64,000 nucleotides of DNA, taken from contig NZ_JNZA01000041.1 of NCBI RefSeq assembly GCF_000717345.1, forward strand, positions 17,183 to 81,182, read 5' to 3'. Every line of letters begins with the position of its first letter. Position 1 is the stretch's first letter. Of the stretch, positions 10,143-19,736 are shown piece by piece. Below the pieces are notes generated by a model. It worked only from the letters and a program-made list of their open reading frames with translations. It ran no database searches and was not told the DNA's origin. The position numbers and the translations under genes were made by a program. Source of the stretch: Streptomyces lydicus (GTDB lineage Bacteria > Actinomycetota > Actinomycetes > Streptomycetales > Streptomycetaceae).

Positions 10143-10603
10143 GTCTACTGGTGGCGCAGTGGCTGCGTATCGTCGCGGCCGACTACGTCTCGGCGTTCGA
10201 CGCGGTCGAGGAACGGTGGCCGGACGACCCCCGGGCGCAGATCAAGGGCGTGGCCGCATTCGTCGCCGACACCCTGTCGACGCTTTCGCACCGCGGCTGT
10301 CCCTTCGTCAACTCCCTTGCCGAGCTGCCCGATCGCACCCGTCCCGCGCGCCAGGTGATCGAAGCGCACAAGGCGCGGCAACTTCGCCGTCTCACCGCCA
10401 TGTGCACCGCCGCCGAACTCATCGATCCCGAAGGGGCCGCAGCAGAGCTCACCTTCGCCCTGGAGGGAGCGCAGGTGAGCGCGCAGAACGGCAGCGTGGA
10501 CCACATCGCCGAACGGCTCACCACCTTCGTCGAGTCACTGCTGGTCTGGCACGGCGCAAAGGGTTCCCCAGACCCCTCCGGATCGCCGTCGCACCACAGC
10601 TGA
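10143..10603 (+). pseudogene. TetR-family regulator, N-terminal DNA-binding domain lost
   Basis: About 150 codons match the ligand-binding part of TetR/AcrR regulators of the TetR_C_16-like type. Features include GCPFVNSLAELPD, then ARQVIEAHKARQLRRL and a late ALEGAQVSAQ helix. The helix-turn-helix is missing: sequence before ~10143 belongs to the kdpD fragment on the opposite strand. It cannot bind DNA as a normal TetR protein. Confidence 0.65.
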
Positions 10604-10993
10604 GCTGCACCCCTCGCCCGCCGCGGCGCGTTCGGTATCGGCGATGCCCGACCCGCCGACCGTGCATTCTTCCGCGCCGTACATGGAGCGAAGGTGCACT
10701 GCCGGCAGACGGCCGGGCCGTGCGCGCCGATCGTCGCGGATCGCGGAGCACACGTCCCATTTCTCCGGGCCGGAAGACCTCGGTACCGAACTGACCACGA
10801 GCAAAGCGCCGCATCTGTACCAGCTGTCGTGGTGAGCTACGACGGGTCGGGTCACCCGGTCGTCCACGAAGTCTCCACGGTGAGTCTCTGACCTGCGCAG
10901 ACCCCGCCTCAAGACGCAGTCTGAGGCCACAATCCGAGGGCTCTTCCTTACCCGGGTGTCAGGATCGCGTCACGGAGTGGGTAGCGTGGCCGG
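10604..10993. other. Intergenic stretch with no assignable gene
   Basis: Short open frames on both strands lack starts, ribosome-binding sites and recognisable domains. A weak protein-like stretch on the plus strand near 10790-10890 (VVVSYDGSGHPVVHEVS) could be another gene remnant, but I cannot name it. Confidence 0.35.
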
Positions 10994-11092
10994 GTGAGTG
11001 AGAAGACCCTGCAGCACCGGATTGATGGTCCAGACGACGCCCCTGTACTTGTCCTCGGTGCCGCGCTGGGTCCCACCTGGCACAGGTTGTAA
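10994..11092 (+). pseudogene. pcaD: 5' fragment of 3-oxoadipate enol-lactonase gene
   Basis: From the GTG at 10994, 32 codons (VSEKTLQHRIDGPDDAPVLV, then LGAALGPTWH) match the N-terminus of PcaD-type alpha/beta hydrolases. Homology ends at TWH and a TAA follows at once. The remainder of the gene, including the nucleophile elbow, is absent. The fragment lies ~145 bp left of the IS30-family element, so later rearrangement probably removed the rest. Confidence 0.55.
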
Positions 11093-11237
11093 CCCGTGTC
11101 TTGGGGCGTCCAGTCGAAACAGGGAGTGGCCCTCAAGACCATGTCGGAGCCCCTGAGTCCGGGGGCGTCCACACAGTCTGTGAGACGCGTGTGAGAGCGT
11201 GAGACGAGAAGCCCCGCCGGAATGGGCGGATTCCAGG

Positions 11238-12523
11238 GGGCGTTGCAACACGTGGTCGGTTGATCAGGCCGTGAGCAGTTTATGCAGGCGCTCGGCTGGG
11301 GTTTCCCAGTCGAGCGTTTTGCGTGGGCGGCTGTTGAGTTCAGCGGCGACGGCGACCAGCTGTTCGGGGCCGTGGGCGGAGAGGTCGGTGCCCTTGGGGA
11401 AGTACTGCCGCAGCAGGCCGTTGGTGTTCTCGTTCGAGCCGCGTTGCCAGGGGCTGGCCGGGTCGCAGAAGTAGACCGGGATGTCGGTGGCGACGGTGAA
11501 GGCGTGGTGCGCGGCCATCTCCGAGCCCTGGTCCCAGGTCAGTGACTTGGTCAGGTGCCGCGGCAGGGCCTGGACGGTGGTCTGCAGGGCTGTGCTGACG
11601 TCATCGGCGCCGCGGCCGCCCGGCAGGTGGACGAGCATGACGTAGCGGGTGGCCCGCTCGACCAGGGTGCCGATGGCGGAGGCGCCGTCCTTGCCGATGA
11701 TCAGGTCGCCTTCCCAGTGGCCGGGGACTGCGCGGTCGTCCGCTTCGGCGGGCCGGTCGCTGATCATGACCATGGGATGGGAGAAGCGCGGCTGGCGGGA
11801 TGCTGCCTGGCGGTGCGGCTTGCGCCGGGCCCGACCGGTGCGCAGGGCTCTGGCCAGCTCACGGCGCAGTTCCCCGCGGCCCTGCACGTAGAGGGCTTGG
11901 TAGATCGTCTCGTGGACCACGTGCATCTCCGGCCGGCCGGGGAACCGTCTGCGAAGAGCGTGACAGATCTGTTCCGGGCTCCACCGCATCGCCAGGTGGG
12001 CCTGGATGAAGTCCCGCAGCTCGTTGTTCTGGCCGATCTTCCGAGGCTTGGGCCGGGGCCGGCGCCGGTCGGCCCCGGCGCTGAGCGGCGTGGGGGCGGT
12101 AGACCCATCGGGTGTGGTCACCGCGCAGAGGCATGCCGTTGCGGCGGATGTCCCGGCTGATCGTGGACGGGCTGCGGCCCAGCTCGGCGGCGATCGTGCG
12201 GACGGACGCCTTCTCCCGCAGCCGGTCGGCTATGTGGATGCGCTCGTCGTCGCGCAGGTACCTCGTTGCCGATGGCACGGGCTCCTGCTCTGCCAGAGCA
12301 GGAGCCCGCCGCCGCTTCGGGTCGGTCCGGCCGTTTCGCCATTCGCGGCCGGGTCCGGTCATGGACGCCGACGCGTCGGCTTGCCTCTTTGTTGGTCAGC
12401 CCCATCTGCACGAGCCGGAAGTATTCCTCCCGCTCAGCCCGGAGCTTCCGAGGCCCCGAGCCTTACGGACCTTACGGATCTCGAAGTCCATCGCACCCCT
12501 TGAGCTGGGGTGTTGCGACGACC
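11238..12523 (-). mobile_element. IS30-family insertion sequence, ~1.29 kb
   Basis: The element is bounded by imperfect inverted ends. Read outward they are GTGTTGCAACGCCC on the left (11238-11251) and GTGTTGCGACGACC on the right (12510-12523). It contains one leftward transposase gene. Length and end structure fit IS30. No target duplication could be shown confidently. Confidence 0.7.
11264..12491 (-). pseudogene. IS30-family transposase, two apparent frameshifts
   Basis: The protein begins MDFEIRKVRKAR at 12491, with an N-terminal HTH (MGLTNKEASRRVGV). It continues in a second frame (IHIADRLREKASVRTIAAEL, the second HTH) and ends in a third frame with the DDE core. Core motifs are GHWEGDLIIGKDGASAIG, LTWDQGSEMA and NENTNGLLRQYFPKGTDL. 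Removing one C from a CCC run near 12350 and one G from a GGGG run near 12075 restores a single ~400-residue reading frame. The gene is therefore either recently inactivated or affected by homopolymer sequence errors. Confidence 0.8.
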
Positions 12524-12798
12524 ACTAGAACCGAAGATGCCTGGCGGGGCTTCTGCGTGCGGCGAGCTAGGACGGCGCAGTGTGAGGCTCGGGCACTGTT
12601 GTACTCCGGCTCCCCATGGGAGTCTCCCTGCGGGAGGAAGAACACGTCCTTGGGCCATACAGGCAGCCGACTTGAATGCTGCGAGCGTGCGTGGTCCATC
12701 GGGGCCGCGGGTCGGCTAGGACCTGTCCGGGCGATCAAGCTGGGCTCGATCCTCGGGAATCCATTCCGCCAAGGTGCTCCGGATCCGTCTCCGTGGGA

Positions 12799-13797
12799 TC
12801 AGACGTCGATCGGCTTGCGGTAGCGGACGTATTCGTTCTGGCGCCGGAACCCGACGCTCTTGTAGAGGTCGTAGGAGCGGTGCGGATTCGCGGTCCCGGT
12901 GTACAACCGGGCAGTCTCCGCGCCGTGCTCACGGAGAGATCGCAATCCGTCCAGCAGCAGGGCCCGCCCCAGTCCCAGACGCCTCGACTCTGCGCGGACG
13001 CTCAATTCTTCGACTTCGCCCACGGTGTGGTCATGCCGGTGGATGGAGCACAGGGCGACGCCCGCCATCCGATCCTCATCCCAAGCGGCTCGCCAGCAGG
13101 CCGGGTCGGCCGTGGCGAGGAAGCTCTCGAACGTCCACTTCTCGGTGAAGGCAACATTCGCATACGAATCAACGACCGTCTTCCAGGCCGCGTGGTAACT
13201 GGTCGGCTCGACGGCACCCACTCTGATGCCGGCCGGCAACTGACCGTTGTGCTCGGGTAGCCGTCGGAGATCGGCCAGTTCCAGCTCTACCAGGCTGAAG
13301 ACACGCCGGTACCCGATTTCGAGCAGCAGCTCCGTTGAATCCTCTTCGGAGACCATGGCGTTCGCGCCGAACACGGCCGTCCGTGCGGTTCCATGTTGCT
13401 GCACGAGCCGACGGATACGGCTCTCGGCCCAGTCGACCATGTCTGAGCCGATGCCCGCGCCGCGGTGCTCGGGCAGCAGGTAGCCACGGTGCAGGTACAG
13501 CCATGTCCCGTCCCGCTCCTGCCACCACCTGATCGTCACGTAGCCGACGATGTCACCGTTGTGCTCCACCAAGACCTGGTTCTCGGACGGGTCGTCCAGC
13601 TTGGCGGAGGCTTCGCCGATCTCGGCTGCCGTCGGAACTCCCTCCACAATCGAGCGAGCGTCGATCCCATCCCGCCCTGCACAGCCCAGCCGCACAGCGG
13701 CCATCGCGCCGTGGTCTTCGTTGCCGCGATACGGCCGGAAGAGATAGCTGGGCAATCGTCCCAGCGATCCATGGCCGTTGCCGCTGTTCACGCCCAT
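12799..13797 (-). CDS. Tandem GNAT N-acetyltransferase
   Basis: A 332-residue protein with two GNAT folds. The first has the acetyl-CoA-binding signature LPEHRGAGIGSDMV near residue 115. The second has SVRAESRRLGLGRALL near residue 270 and ends with a typical YKSVGFRRQNEYVRY strand. The ATG at 13797 is chosen because GGGAGG lies 8 bases upstream; an in-frame start 60 bases earlier lacks one. Tandem GNATs of this type in Streptomyces acetylate small molecules or modify antibiotics; the substrate here is unknown. It is monocistronic and points towards the IS30 element. Confidence 0.8.
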   Translation of the reverse strand: MGVNSGNGHGSLGRLPSYLFRPYRGNEDHGAMAAVRLGCAGRDGIDARSIVEGVPTAAEIGEASAKLDDPSENQVLVEHNGDIVGYVTIRWWQERDGTWLYLHRGYLLPEHRGAGIGSDMVDWAESRIRRLVQQHGTARTAVFGANAMVSEEDSTELLLEIGYRRVFSLVELELADLRRLPEHNGQLPAGIRVGAVEPTSYHAAWKTVVDSYANVAFTEKWTFESFLATADPACWRAAWDEDRMAGVALCSIHRHDHTVGEVEELSVRAESRRLGLGRALLLDGLRSLREHGAETARLYTGTANPHRSYDLYKSVGFRRQNEYVRYRKPIDV

Positions 13798-13945
13798 ACC
13801 AAGGCCTCCCGATGTTGGACATGCGGTCAGCGAGCGTAGGCCGTGCCGATCGGACAACCGAACTCGCCGGGCACGGCGGACTGGTCGGCGCAGACGGGCA
13901 GCCCGGTGGCAATGGCTACGTCCTGATCATCTGGGACAAGCCCGC

Positions 13946-14494
13946 TTCCTGACGCAACAGGTTCTCCCGGCCCGCTTTCGTCTGGAAGGCATCCCCGAGG
14001 CCGCGTGGCGGGACGCCGCAGCGCGCCGTCATCAGACGGCACTGAAGTTTGGCGAAGTGCCGCCCTTTCGACACCAAGGGCCGACACCCGGTGAACACGC
14101 CTTCACGCTGGAGCACGGTTGGTTCGAGGAGGCATGGAAGGAAGCGTCGGGGCTCGGGGGTGCGCTGCTGCGGCGCCTGCTGATCTTCCGCTCGGGCGCC
14201 GACTGGCTGGACATGGCTGGCTTCACCAAGCACGTGAGCACCTACGGATTCCGGCTGACTTTCGCGGAATCGCACTGGACGGACCACGACACGCTCATCG
14301 AGCATCTCACTCACCCCGTGTGCGGGCTCGCCCTCAAGGAGGACATGCGCACCTGCACCTGCGCGTTCGGGGAGCGGAGCTGCAGGATCTGGTTCGACGG
14401 CCCCGAACAGGCCGCCGGACGACTCGACTTGCAGCTGGTCACCGATCAAGAGGACTGCGAGATCGCGGAGTACAACCAGGCTCTCACTTACGCA
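13946..14494 (+). pseudogene. Unrecognised coding stretch, no clear start
   Basis: This frame has Streptomyces-like codon usage and protein-like composition over ~180 codons (EGIPEAAWRDAAARRHQTAL, later WFEEAWKEASGLGGALLRRL and CTCAFGERSCRIWFDGPEQA). It has no start codon with a ribosome-binding site and runs directly into a terminator hairpin, so the natural stop was probably lost by a frameshift. I recognise no family. It could be a decayed gene or a real one with a sequence error. Confidence 0.35.
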
Positions 14495-14495
14495 G

Positions 14496-14526
14496 GTAGC
14501 CCGCATGAGGAGATCATGCGGGCTAC
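14496..14526 (+). terminator. Perfect 13-bp hairpin
   Basis: GTAGCCCGCATGA (14496-14508) pairs perfectly with TCATGCGGGCTAC (14514-14526) around the loop GGAGA. It directly follows the unrecognised coding stretch and is a likely factor-independent terminator. Confidence 0.6.
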
Positions 14527-14784
14527 CGGGCGCCCCTCAGGGGCTGCGGTGGTGTGTGCCCCCGGATGCCATGGTCGACACGGCAAGGTCGCGTTCCTGC
14601 GGCGCATTAGGAAGGACGTCGAAAGGAACACGCGTAGGGAAGGCGGAAGGCCAGATGACTGCGGAAGGGTACGTCCTCAAGGCTTGAGCAGCGCGTTCGA
14701 CGCGCTATCTGTCGCGGGGCACGCTAGCGAACTCCTCCACGGGAACTGGGGCCGCTTCGCACCTCAACATGGCACATTGTGGCT

Positions 14785-15360
14785 ATGGCTTCTTCCCCTT
14801 CTGCTGTCGACCTGCATGCCGAACCGGTCGACGAGGTGCTCGACCGGGTCGAGCGGTCTTTGGACGTTCGTTTGGAGCGGGGGAGCGTGGTGCAAGCGTC
14901 GCTCGGTCGGTGCGCGCACGGACCGCGGGACCTGGGTGCGGTTGGAGCGCCGGCCTTTGGCGCGGGTCGACGGCCAGGGGTGGAACGGCACGGAGGCCGC
15001 GGCAGCGCTGGAGGTCGTAGCTATGCCGCGGTGGCTGGCCGGCGTCGCGTGGCGGGACGCGTCAGGCGAGGCGATGTGGCGGGCGGATGAGACGACCCTG
15101 CTTCCCGGCGCCCCAGTAAAGCCCGGGGGAACCCTCACCATCGATCCGCAGCTCCCCGGCGCCTGGTGGGGGCAGCTGAACAGGTCCCTGGACGCCCTGG
15201 CCGGCCAGACCACCACCCGCATCGCGACGCCGGACACCGTCACCATCACTCAGGCCCGGGTCACACGGGAGATCACTTCGACCTTCGGCGACCTCGACAC
15301 CACTCTCGCGGACTGGAGGCCGGCCCACGCGGACCTGAACTGGGCGAACGTGACGGGCCC
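14785..15360 (+). pseudogene. Aminoglycoside phosphotransferase-like gene, frameshifted and truncated
   Basis: The ATG at 14785 opens a frame (MASSPSAVDLHAEPVDEVLD, then SLGR) that shifts +1 near 14910 into TDRGTWVRLERRPLARVDGQ, then MPRWLAGVAWRD and PAHADLNWANVTGP. The last stretch resembles the catalytic H(A/G)DLxxxN motif of the APH/choline kinase family. The DxD metal motif that should follow is missing because the gene stops at ~15360, about 50 bp before a CRISPR mini-array. The product cannot be functional as read. Intact I-E loci often carry cas3 in this position. Confidence 0.6.
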
Positions 15361-15406
15361 TACGTTGGGACGACACCGTCGTCCCGCTCGCCCTCGGCAC
15401 TGGGGC

Positions 15407-15496
15407 GGAACTACCCCCGCGAGCGCGGGGAAGCCGACCGCGCCGGTGTGAAGGCGTCTCCCTCACGCGGGTCACCCCCGCCCTCGCGGGGAGCTG
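15407..15496 (-). CRISPR. Minimal degenerate type I-E array upstream of casA
   Basis: Two 29-bp repeats occupy 15407-15435 and 15468-15496, exactly 61 bp apart, with a 32-bp spacer at 15436-15467. Both contain ACCCCCGC-N3-CGCGGGG. The second differs at 7 of 29 positions from the reverse complement of the repeat downstream of cas2, so this array points leftward, away from the cas genes. Only 38 bp separate it from casA, too short for a normal leader. Confidence 0.7.
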
Positions 15497-15534
15497 TTCG
15501 CCGAGCCTACTGAAAGCTCTCGCAGAGAGGTGTC

Positions 15535-17079
15535 ATGTCCACTGACCTCTACGATCTGCTCACGGAGCGGGCCTTCCCCGTGCGGTGGGCGGATTCGGTG
15601 CCCGACGGCGACCGGCCGGAGGCCGTGTCGCTGCGCGAATTGTTCCTGCGAGCGCATCAGATCAGTGCGCTTGCGGTGTCGCTGCCGCCGGCGTTGTCGG
15701 GGCTGTACCGGGTGCTGTACGCCCTGGCGGCCCGGATCACGGAACTGGACGCCGCCGGCGACTGGCACGAGGAGCGATTCGCCGTCCTCGACAGGGGCGC
15801 CTTCGACGCCGAGTGCGTCGATGCCTACTTCGACGCCTTCGCCGATCGCTTCCGGCTCTATGACCCGGTGCGCCCCTTCCTGCAGGATCCTCGGCTGTCG
15901 TCGCAGTGCGACAAGACCGCCGGGATCAACAAACTCGTCACGACCCGGCCCTCGGGCTCGAACCACGCGTGGTTCGAGCACACCGCGGATGCCCGCCCGG
16001 TGGCCCTCGCCTCGGCGCAGGCGCTGGAGCATCTGCTGGTGTGGCGGTACTACGGGCCGTCCGGCCGCTGCTCGAGTCGGACCGTGGGCAACACGAAGGA
16101 AGCGAATTGCGTGGCGGGGCCGCTGCGCACGGCGCTGTCGTACCACCCGCTGGGTGCCACGTTGTTCGAGACGTTGCTGGCCGGCCTGCCGGAGCCCGAA
16201 CGCGGTCGCCGCTACGTCCGGGAGGCCGACCCTTGTCCGTGGGAGCGCCACGAGCCGACGGATCCCCTGACCCTCAAGGGGGTGGTGACCGGCCCGATGT
16301 CGAAGCTGGTGGGCCACAACCAGCACGCGTTGCTGCTGGTCCCCGACGAAGCGGGCGCCCACGCGGTGGATGCGTACATCACCTGGGCCTACCGCGAGCG
16401 CATCGCGCGCACCGACGATTTTTTGATCTGGCAGACGAGCCAGGCAGGCAACCGCTATGCCCGCTATGCCGACTGCCGGCGCGGTCTGTGGCGGGACCTG
16501 GACGCGCTGCTGCTGAGCGATCTGCCCGGTGTGGACAGCCGCCGGCCGGACGTGTTCCCCACCGCGGTCGACCTGTTTGAAGAGGGCACGTTGCGGATTC
16601 AGGCCCTGGGCATCGACCAGGAGGGACAGGCCAAAGACACCCAGGTCGTCTCGTCGACCACGCCCCCTGTGCTGCACCTGATGCAGGAGCGTGATGAGGA
16701 GCAGGCCAGGTTGGTGGGGCAGTTGCGGCTGGCGGGGGAGCGGTACGGGCAGCGTTTGGAGCGTGCGGCCAAGCATGCCTGGGCCCAGTTCGCCAATACC
16801 AAGGTCCAGGACTGCGCATGGTCGGCGGCCGCGGCGGCCCGGTACTGGCCCGAGGCGGAGACGGAGTTTTGGAAGCGCCTGGACGAAGGACGCTTCGAGG
16901 GCGCTGCCCAGGCGTTTCGTGCCCGGGCGGAGCGCATCTACGACCACATCACCGAAGCGGCCGCCGGCACGGCGCGCGGCGCGCGGGCCCGGGAGTCCGC
17001 GCGCATCGAGCTGTACGGCGGGCGTCCGAAGAAGAAAGCCGCCGGCGCCCAGCGCCCGTCTGTGGGAGATGACCGATGA
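15535..17079 (+). CDS. casA: Cascade large subunit Cas8e (Cse1)
   Basis: A 514-residue protein of the Cse1/CasA family, the large subunit of type I-E Cascade that recognises the PAM and recruits Cas3. It opens MSTDLYDLLTERAFPVRW, a typical Cse1 start, with GAGAGG just upstream of ATG 15535. The C-terminal helical bundle region (~residues 370-500) is complete. The length suits the family. It overlaps casB by ATGA and leads a seven-gene operon. No cas3 precedes it. Confidence 0.92.
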   Translation: MSTDLYDLLTERAFPVRWADSVPDGDRPEAVSLRELFLRAHQISALAVSLPPALSGLYRVLYALAARITELDAAGDWHEERFAVLDRGAFDAECVDAYFDAFADRFRLYDPVRPFLQDPRLSSQCDKTAGINKLVTTRPSGSNHAWFEHTADARPVALASAQALEHLLVWRYYGPSGRCSSRTVGNTKEANCVAGPLRTALSYHPLGATLFETLLAGLPEPERGRRYVREADPCPWERHEPTDPLTLKGVVTGPMSKLVGHNQHALLLVPDEAGAHAVDAYITWAYRERIARTDDFLIWQTSQAGNRYARYADCRRGLWRDLDALLLSDLPGVDSRRPDVFPTAVDLFEEGTLRIQALGIDQEGQAKDTQVVSSTTPPVLHLMQERDEEQARLVGQLRLAGERYGQRLERAAKHAWAQFANTKVQDCAWSAAAAARYWPEAETEFWKRLDEGRFEGAAQAFRARAERIYDHITEAAAGTARGARARESARIELYGGRPKKKAAGAQRPSVGDDR

Positions 17080-17876
17080 CCACTGCAACCGCCTCCGGTG
17101 AACGGCAGCAGCCTGGACTCGACGAGCAGCGGGCCCCTGCCGGTGCCTCCTCGTGGCTGGTGGAGGCCCGGCAATTCGTCGCCGCGGTCAGCCGCAGCGC
17201 GGCCAAGGACTCCGGTGCGCGGGCAGCGCTGCGCAGCGGTGTCGGCAAGGGGCTGGATGACGTGCCGCGGATGCACCGCATCGTGGCTCCGCTCCTGCCC
17301 GGCGGTGTGCTGCGGGACCCTGAGGGACAACGCGCCTTCTACACCGTCGCCGCACTGATCGCTGCCTATCACCGGCACGGTGCCCTCGGTCCCGGCGAGC
17401 CGTCCGGCCAGGGGGAGGGCGACGCAGCCCGCCTGGTGGCGGCAGCTGCGGGCGCAGAGCCCGATTCCGGGGCCGGGGTTCCCTCGCAGCGGGCAGTGCG
17501 GCGGGCGGAGGCCGAGCACAAGCGTCGCGAGCGGTTCGGGGACAGTCTGGGGCTGGCCTACGCGGCCGCGGTGGCCCGCGGCGGCCGGCAAGGCATTCGG
17601 GAGAGCGCTGCCGAGACCCGCCTGAACCTGCTGTGCAAACAGAGCACCTCCGGGCTGCACCGGCATCTTCCCTCTGCGGTGCGGCAGTTGTGTGACCGCA
17701 ACGCGATGCCGGACTGGGCCCGGCTCCTGGTCGACCTGCGCACCTGGCCGCAGCAGCGCCGGCGGGTGGCTCGCTGGTGGTTGCAGGACTACTACCGCGC
17801 CCGCGCAGCAGCCGACCTCGCCGCAGCCCTCAACGCCGACGACTCCGCAGCCCCGACCACCGGCCCTGCTGCCTGA
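17076..17876 (+). CDS. casB: Cascade small subunit Cse2
   Basis: A 266-residue all-helical protein of the Cse2/CasB family, which forms the Cascade belly dimer that stabilises the displaced DNA strand. Recognisable parts are the helix RSAAKDSGARAALRSGVGK near residues 45-63 and the C-terminal WPQQRRRVARWWLQDYY. It overlaps casA by ATGA. At 266 residues it is longer than the E. coli protein (160), as usual in actinobacteria; the extra length is mostly the variable middle and an Ala-rich tail. Confidence 0.9.
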   Translation: MTTATASGERQQPGLDEQRAPAGASSWLVEARQFVAAVSRSAAKDSGARAALRSGVGKGLDDVPRMHRIVAPLLPGGVLRDPEGQRAFYTVAALIAAYHRHGALGPGEPSGQGEGDAARLVAAAAGAEPDSGAGVPSQRAVRRAEAEHKRRERFGDSLGLAYAAAVARGGRQGIRESAAETRLNLLCKQSTSGLHRHLPSAVRQLCDRNAMPDWARLLVDLRTWPQQRRRVARWWLQDYYRARAAADLAAALNADDSAAPTTGPAA

Positions 17877-17919
17877 CCCACCTGGCCTCGCGTTACCGAT
17901 ATCTCGCTAGGAGACAGAC

Positions 17920-19089
17920 ATGTCCAACATCGTTTCGCAGCCCGCCCTCGCCGGCCGGTTCATCGACTTCCATGTGCTGCAGAGCGTGCCCTACGCCAAC
18001 CTCAACCGGGACGACACCAACTCGGTCAAAACGGTCCAGTACGGGGACCGGGAACGTACTCGGGTCAGCAGCCAGTGCTGGAAGCGCGCCGTGCGCCGGT
18101 ACTTTCAGCGCAGCATCGGCGACAAGGCGCTGCGCACCCGCAGGATCGTTGAAGCGGTCGAGGCCGCGTTGCGTGACGAGCGCGGCTGGCCGGCGGACCT
18201 TGCCCGGCGCGCGGGGCAGCACATCGCCACGGGCAGCAGCATCAAGGCCGATCCGCCCTCGGAGGAGGAGCCGGCCTGGAGCACCAACGCCATGGTCTAC
18301 GTGCCCGCCTCCGCGGTCACGGAACTCGCGGACCTCGCCGAGACCCACCGGGTCGACATCGAGGGGGCGAAGGACATGAAGAAGGGCGTCAAGAGCGTCC
18401 TGGCGCAGGACGACATCGACGCGGTGCTGCGCCGCCGCAACGGGATCATCAACCTGTTCGGGCGGATGCTGGCAGAGGTCGATGGCGCAGGCGTCGACGG
18501 CGCGGTGCAGCTCGCACACGCCCTGACCACCCACGGCACGGACGTGGAAGTCGACTACTTCGCGGCCGTCGACGACATCACCGACGCCTGGCGCGACACC
18601 ACCGGCAGCGCCCACATGGGCAGCAGCGAGTTCAGCGCCGGGGTGTTCTACCGCTACGCCACGCTCGACCTGGCGGACCTGATGCGCAACATCGGCGGCG
18701 ACGTAGAGGCCGCCCGCTCGTTGGCGACATCATTCGGTGAGGCATTCGTGCTGTCGCTGCCGGAGGCGAAGAAGACCTCCACCGCGCCGCACACCATCCC
18801 GGACCTGGTGCACATCAGCGTCCGCGCCGACCGTCCCTTGTCCTACGCCGCGGCGTTCGAACGGCCCGTCGGCGCCGACCGCGCCGGCGGATTCGCCCAG
18901 CCCTCACGGCGGGCGCTGGCCGACTACGCGCAGGCAGCCGGCCGGCTGCTGGGCCAGCGCGGCCTGGTCCACGCCGGCTGGGCCAGCTTGGAGGACAAGG
19001 ACCTCACAGGACTCGGGGCCCGGATCGACTCGTTCGACGACCTGATCACCGGCTCCGTCACCGCCGCGCTGAGCGAGGCAACCGCGTGA
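17920..19089 (+). CDS. cas7e: Cascade backbone subunit Cas7e (Cse4/CasC)
   Basis: A 389-residue Cas7e, six copies of which would line the crRNA in Cascade. The start MSNIVSQPALAGRFIDFHVL and the motif NLNRDDTNSVKTVQYG are family hallmarks, and SSEFSAGVFYRYATLDL in the second half is also typical. ATG 17920 has AGGAGA 8 bases upstream. A 43-bp gap separates it from casB, while it overlaps cas5 by GTGA. No damage is seen. Confidence 0.93.
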   Translation: MSNIVSQPALAGRFIDFHVLQSVPYANLNRDDTNSVKTVQYGDRERTRVSSQCWKRAVRRYFQRSIGDKALRTRRIVEAVEAALRDERGWPADLARRAGQHIATGSSIKADPPSEEEPAWSTNAMVYVPASAVTELADLAETHRVDIEGAKDMKKGVKSVLAQDDIDAVLRRRNGIINLFGRMLAEVDGAGVDGAVQLAHALTTHGTDVEVDYFAAVDDITDAWRDTTGSAHMGSSEFSAGVFYRYATLDLADLMRNIGGDVEAARSLATSFGEAFVLSLPEAKKTSTAPHTIPDLVHISVRADRPLSYAAAFERPVGADRAGGFAQPSRRALADYAQAAGRLLGQRGLVHAGWASLEDKDLTGLGARIDSFDDLITGSVTAALSEATA

Positions 19090-19736
19090 GCGAGACCGAC
19101 ACCGCGGCGCCCGGCCTCCTGCTGCACCTGGCCGGGCCCCTGCAGTCGTGGGGCACACGCAGCCACTACAACGAACGCGACACCGCCCCACACCCCACCC
19201 GCTCCGGCATCATCGGCCTGCTCGGCGCCTGCCTGGGACGTACACGCAACGAAAGCATCGAAGACCTGGCCCGCTTGTCGCTGACCACCCGCACCGACCG
19301 GCCCGGCGTCCTGCTGCGCGACCTGCACACCGTCGGCGGCGGACTGCCCGCGAAAGGGACCGTCACCACCGCAGAAGGAAAGAAACGGCCCCCCTCCCAA
19401 GGAACCCTGCTCTCCCACCGCTCCTACCTGGCCGACGCCGCCTTCACCGTCTGCCTCACCGGAGACCCCCACACGCTGCGCACCTGCGAACAGGCCCTGC
19501 GCACCCCGCACTGGCCGCCCTACCTCGGACGACGCTCCTGCCCGCCGGAAGGCCCCCTGCTGCTCGGGCTGCTGGCCGACCCGCTGCACCACCTCGTGCA
19601 GCTGCCTCTGGCCCGGCCACGATCTCGCGGCGACGCCCGCATCGACTACCACTCCGACCATCCACTCGACCAACTGCCCACCCCCTGGCCCGCGGAGGGC
19701 ACCCGCAAGACCAGCAGCAGGGCGCTGTCGCCGTGA
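19086..19736 (+). CDS. cas5e: Cascade subunit Cas5e, probably truncated by a frameshift
   Basis: A 216-residue Cas5e (CasD), which caps the 5' handle of the crRNA. The N-terminus LLLHLAGPLQSWGTRSHYNE, followed by HPTRSGIIGLLGACLG, is characteristic. Homology seems to end near PTPWPAEGTR (residue ~206), after which a short unrelated tail reaches the TGA at 19736. The expected C-terminal strand lies in the next open frame (19733-19903). Either a one-base loss occurred just before the stop, or the two pieces are made separately through the GTGA overlap. Confidence 0.8.
   Translation: MSETDTAAPGLLLHLAGPLQSWGTRSHYNERDTAPHPTRSGIIGLLGACLGRTRNESIEDLARLSLTTRTDRPGVLLRDLHTVGGGLPAKGTVTTAEGKKRPPSQGTLLSHRSYLADAAFTVCLTGDPHTLRTCEQALRTPHWPPYLGRRSCPPEGPLLLGLLADPLHHLVQLPLARPRSRGDARIDYHSDHPLDQLPTPWPAEGTRKTSSRALSP

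Noticed and set aside
11093..11237. A tRNA or small RNA gene between the pcaD relic and the IS30 element
   Set aside because: No cloverleaf, TTCGANNC loop or strong stem could be drawn.
13778..15451. One 557-codon plus-strand gene across 13.8-15.4 kb
   Set aside because: It joins an unassigned stretch, a hairpin, non-coding DNA, part of a phosphotransferase relic and a CRISPR repeat; it is a fortuitous open frame.
15472..17088. 538-codon open frame on the minus strand opposite casA
   Set aside because: Antisense of a well-supported Cascade gene, with no recognisable domain or ribosome-binding site.
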